Of a stretch of DNA of 6,660 nucleotides, positions 5,121 to 6,660 are shown one piece after another. Both the position numbers and the translations under genes were made by a program. Positions within the stretch are counted from its first letter, which is position 1, and each line of letters opens with the position of its first letter. Location of the stretch: positions 1-6,660 of the forward strand of contig JAJFFI010000340.1 in assembly GCA_021776755.1 (NCBI GenBank), read 5' to 3'. The notes under the pieces are model-generated. The model did no database searches, was not told the origin of the DNA, and saw only the letters and a list, made by a program, of their open reading frames with translations. The DNA is from Alphaproteobacteria bacterium. Lineage in GTDB: Bacteria; Pseudomonadota; Alphaproteobacteria; JAJFFI01.

Positions 5121-6104
5121 TCACCCGTTGATGTCGACGACCACCCGACCGCGGACCTTGCCGGCCAAGATGTCCCGGGCCACGCCTTCGACGTCGCCCA
5201 TTCCGACGGTCTTCGACATCTCGGCGAGTTTGCCGGCGTCGAGATCGGTCGCGAGCCGGTCCCAGCATTCCTGGCGCAGCGCCTGAGGTGCAGTGACTGA
5301 TTCGCAGCCGACCAGCTTCACGCTCCGCAGGATGAAGGGCATCACGGTCACCGGCAGGTCCGGGCCCTGCGCAAGACCGACGCAGGTGACGGTGCCACCC
5401 TTCTTGGTCTGGGCGATCACGTTTGCCAGTGTATGGCTGCCCACCGTGTCGACGGCGCCCGCCCAGGTCTCGCGCTGCAGCGGCTTGCCCTTCTCGGACA
5501 GCGTATTGCGGTCGACGATGGCCGCCGCGCCCAGGCCCTTGAGATATCCCTCTTCCTCGGGCCGGCCGGTCGAGGCATGGACTTCGTAGCCGAGCTTGCC
5601 GAGGATCGCGACGGCGATGCTGCCGACGCCGCCGGCCGCCCCCGTCACGATGACCGGCCCGTCGCCCGGTTTCACGCCCTGGTCTTCCAGCGCCAGCACG
5701 CAGAGCATCGCCGTGTATCCCGCGGTGCCGACCGCCATTGCCTGTTCGGTCGTGAACGCATCCGGCAGCTTGACCGGCATGTGGGCCGGCACCCGCGCCT
5801 TTTCGGCAAGCCCGCCCCAGTGGGTCTCCGACAGGCCCCAGCCGTTGACGACGACCGTGTCACCTGCCTTGAAGTCGGGCGATGAGCTCTCGCTGACCGT
5901 GCCGGCAAGATCGATGCCCGGCACCATCGGCCATTCGCGCACGATCATCCCGGAATTGGTGATCGCGAGACCGTCCTTGTAGTTGATCGTCGAGTGGGCC
6001 ACGTCGATCGTCACCTCGCCCTCGGGCAGGTCCTTCTCGTCGATTTCGGTGAGCTCACACTTGAACTCGTCGTTTTCCTTGGTCAGCAGCCAGCCCTTGA
6101 ACAT
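5121..6104 (-). CDS. acuI: Acrylyl-CoA reductase (NADPH), AcuI/YhdH type
   Basis: This 327-aa member of the zinc-independent MDR (quinone-oxidoreductase-like) superfamily is expected to reduce toxic acrylyl-CoA to propionyl-CoA with NADPH. In marine bacteria this supports growth on or resistance to DMSP and acrylate, and it also serves in 3-hydroxypropionate assimilation. Family marks are NYKDGLAIT (41-49), MVPGIDLAGTV (60-70), VGTAGYTAML (125-134), the nucleotide-binding VTGAAGGVGSIAVAIL (153-168) followed by STGR (178-181), whose Arg suits the NADPH phosphate, CVGLAQG (241-247) and MPFILRSVKLVGCESV (255-270). The C-terminus ends VRGRVVVDING, as in AcuI. The start is the ATG at 6104 because GAGAGAGGA lies just upstream and the protein then begins MFKGW, as the family does. 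A longer frame from 6134 adds ten unconserved residues. No DMSP lyase or dddA-like gene is in view, so the pathway role is inferred. Confidence 0.9.
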   Translation of the reverse strand: MFKGWLLTKENDEFKCELTEIDEKDLPEGEVTIDVAHSTINYKDGLAITNSGMIVREWPMVPGIDLAGTVSESSSPDFKAGDTVVVNGWGLSETHWGGLAEKARVPAHMPVKLPDAFTTEQAMAVGTAGYTAMLCVLALEDQGVKPGDGPVIVTGAAGGVGSIAVAILGKLGYEVHASTGRPEEEGYLKGLGAAAIVDRNTLSEKGKPLQRETWAGAVDTVGSHTLANVIAQTKKGGTVTCVGLAQGPDLPVTVMPFILRSVKLVGCESVTAPQALRQECWDRLATDLDAGKLAEMSKTVGMGDVEGVARDILAGKVRGRVVVDING

Positions 6105-6108
6105 CGTT

Positions 6109-6118
6109 CCTCTCTCCC
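6109..6118 (-). promoter_or_regulatory. Ribosome binding site deciding the acuI start
   Basis: On the minus strand the purine run GGGAGAGAGG ends four bases before the ATG whose first base is 6104. The upstream in-frame ATG at 6134 has no comparable site. Confidence 0.65.
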
Positions 6119-6175
6119 GATTTTTGGGCCACACACCGCAGGTGCAGCCGGTTGTCCATTGCCGCGTTACATAAA

Positions 6176-6221
6176 GAGAGGGCTGCCAAAAGGGAAGGGA
6201 CGGCCTGATTCAGCCCTTCTC
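6176..6221 (-). terminator. Possible terminator after the D-amino-acid dehydrogenase gene
   Basis: On the minus strand GAGAAGGGCTG (6221-6211) pairs with CAGCCCTCTC (6185-6176), a 10-bp stem with one bulged A and a loop of about 25 nt, followed by TTTATG. It starts some 45 nt beyond the stop codon at 6266. The loop is large and the T-tract short, so this is only a candidate. Confidence 0.35.
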
Positions 6222-6265
6222 AGGGCGAGCCGAAATGTCCATGTACCGCTGTGCTTCAGCCCCGG

Positions 6266-6660
6266 CTAGATCCCCTGACCCTTCGGATAGCGGAAGATCG
6301 TCAGGCCGTCGGTGTCGATATCGGGCTCGTTGCCCGAGACGATGTCCGACAGCAGCTTCCCCGACCCGCACGCCATGGTCCATCCCAGCGTGCCGTGCCC
6401 GGTGTTGAGGTAGAGGTTCTTGTAGGTCGTCGGCCCGATCACCGGCGTGCCGTCCGGCACCATCGGCCGCAGCCCGGTCCAGAAGCGCACCTGGCTGAGA
6501 TCGCCGCCCTTCGGGAACAGGTCATCGACCACGTGGAAAATCATCGCACAGCGCGAATGCGTCAGATCCAGGTTGTAACCCGTCAGCTCCGCCGTGCCGG
6601 CCGCGCGGATGCGGTTGCCGAGCCGCGTAATCGCGACTTTGTTCTTTTCGTCCATCATGG
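6266..6660 (-). CDS. dadA: D-amino-acid dehydrogenase, C-terminal part (runs off right edge)
   Basis: About 130 C-terminal residues are visible. The frame stays open through the right edge, so the gene starts beyond 6660 and the ATGs at 6655-6658 are internal. DadA is an FAD enzyme at the inner membrane face that oxidises D-amino acids to 2-oxo acids and ammonia and passes electrons to quinone. Counting from the first visible Met, [19 protein letters not shown] (7-25) matches the beta-strand of the substrate domain, and [17 protein letters not shown] (60-76) and [19 protein letters not shown] (82-100) are the highly conserved FAD-domain end of DadA. The usual Thr of 'RPMTPD' is Val here, a small change. 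The stop is TAG. E. coli DadA is about 430 aa, so roughly two thirds are missing. Another DAO-fold oxidase is possible but the [14 protein letters not shown] stretch is typical of DadA. Confidence 0.88.
   Translation of the reverse strand, partial: MMDEKNKVAITRLGNRIRAAGTAELTGYNLDLTHSRCAMIFHVVDDLFPKGGDLSQVRFWTGLRPMVPDGTPVIGPTTYKNLYLNTGHGTLGWTMACGSGKLLSDIVSGNEPDIDTDGLTIFRYPKGQGI

Noticed and set aside
1..6660. CRISPR arrays, insertion sequences, tRNA or rRNA genes, and toxin-antitoxin or defence systems
   Set aside because: No regularly spaced repeats, transposase motifs, terminal inverted repeats, tRNA cloverleaf or defence-type domains were found on either strand.

Overview
The window is GC-rich bacterial chromosome with ordinary housekeeping and accessory metabolic genes. 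The codon use (G/C-ending codons, long antisense open frames), the AcuI-type reductase, the DadA-type dehydrogenase and a class I photolyase suggest an alphaproteobacterium, possibly of the Rhodospirillales. That placement is an inference from protein style, not a database result.

Layout from left to right. Positions 1-211 are intergenic and hold two tandem, perfectly paired inverted repeats just beyond the photolyase stop codon. A CPD photolyase gene (212-1690, minus) is divergent from a family-4-like glycosyltransferase gene (1860-3515, plus), with a 169-bp gap between them. The glycosyltransferase ends at a GC hairpin and converges on a small uncharacterised gene (3597-3794, minus, 65 aa). 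An AT-rich island of about 28% GC over 3841-3960 lies upstream of the small gene and carries repeated TTTTGC/GCAAAA half-sites and a candidate promoter. Next come a phytanoyl-CoA dioxygenase-like (PhyH) Fe(II)/2-oxoglutarate oxygenase (4057-4968, minus), a strong hairpin terminator (5037-5083), an acrylyl-CoA reductase of the AcuI/YhdH type (5121-6104, minus), and the C-terminal third of a D-amino-acid dehydrogenase (6266-6660, minus), which runs off the right edge.

The genes do not form an obvious shared pathway. The four minus-strand genes on the right are separated by gaps of 130-262 bp and by hairpins, so most look like single transcription units and not one operon. Photolyase repairs UV damage, AcuI detoxifies acrylyl-CoA to propionyl-CoA, and DadA oxidises D-amino acids. 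The substrates of the glycosyltransferase and the PhyH enzyme cannot be read from the sequence. I found no convincing new multi-gene system. The points most worth a second look are the two large inserts in the glycosyltransferase, and the small gene with its AT-rich, repeat-bearing upstream region.
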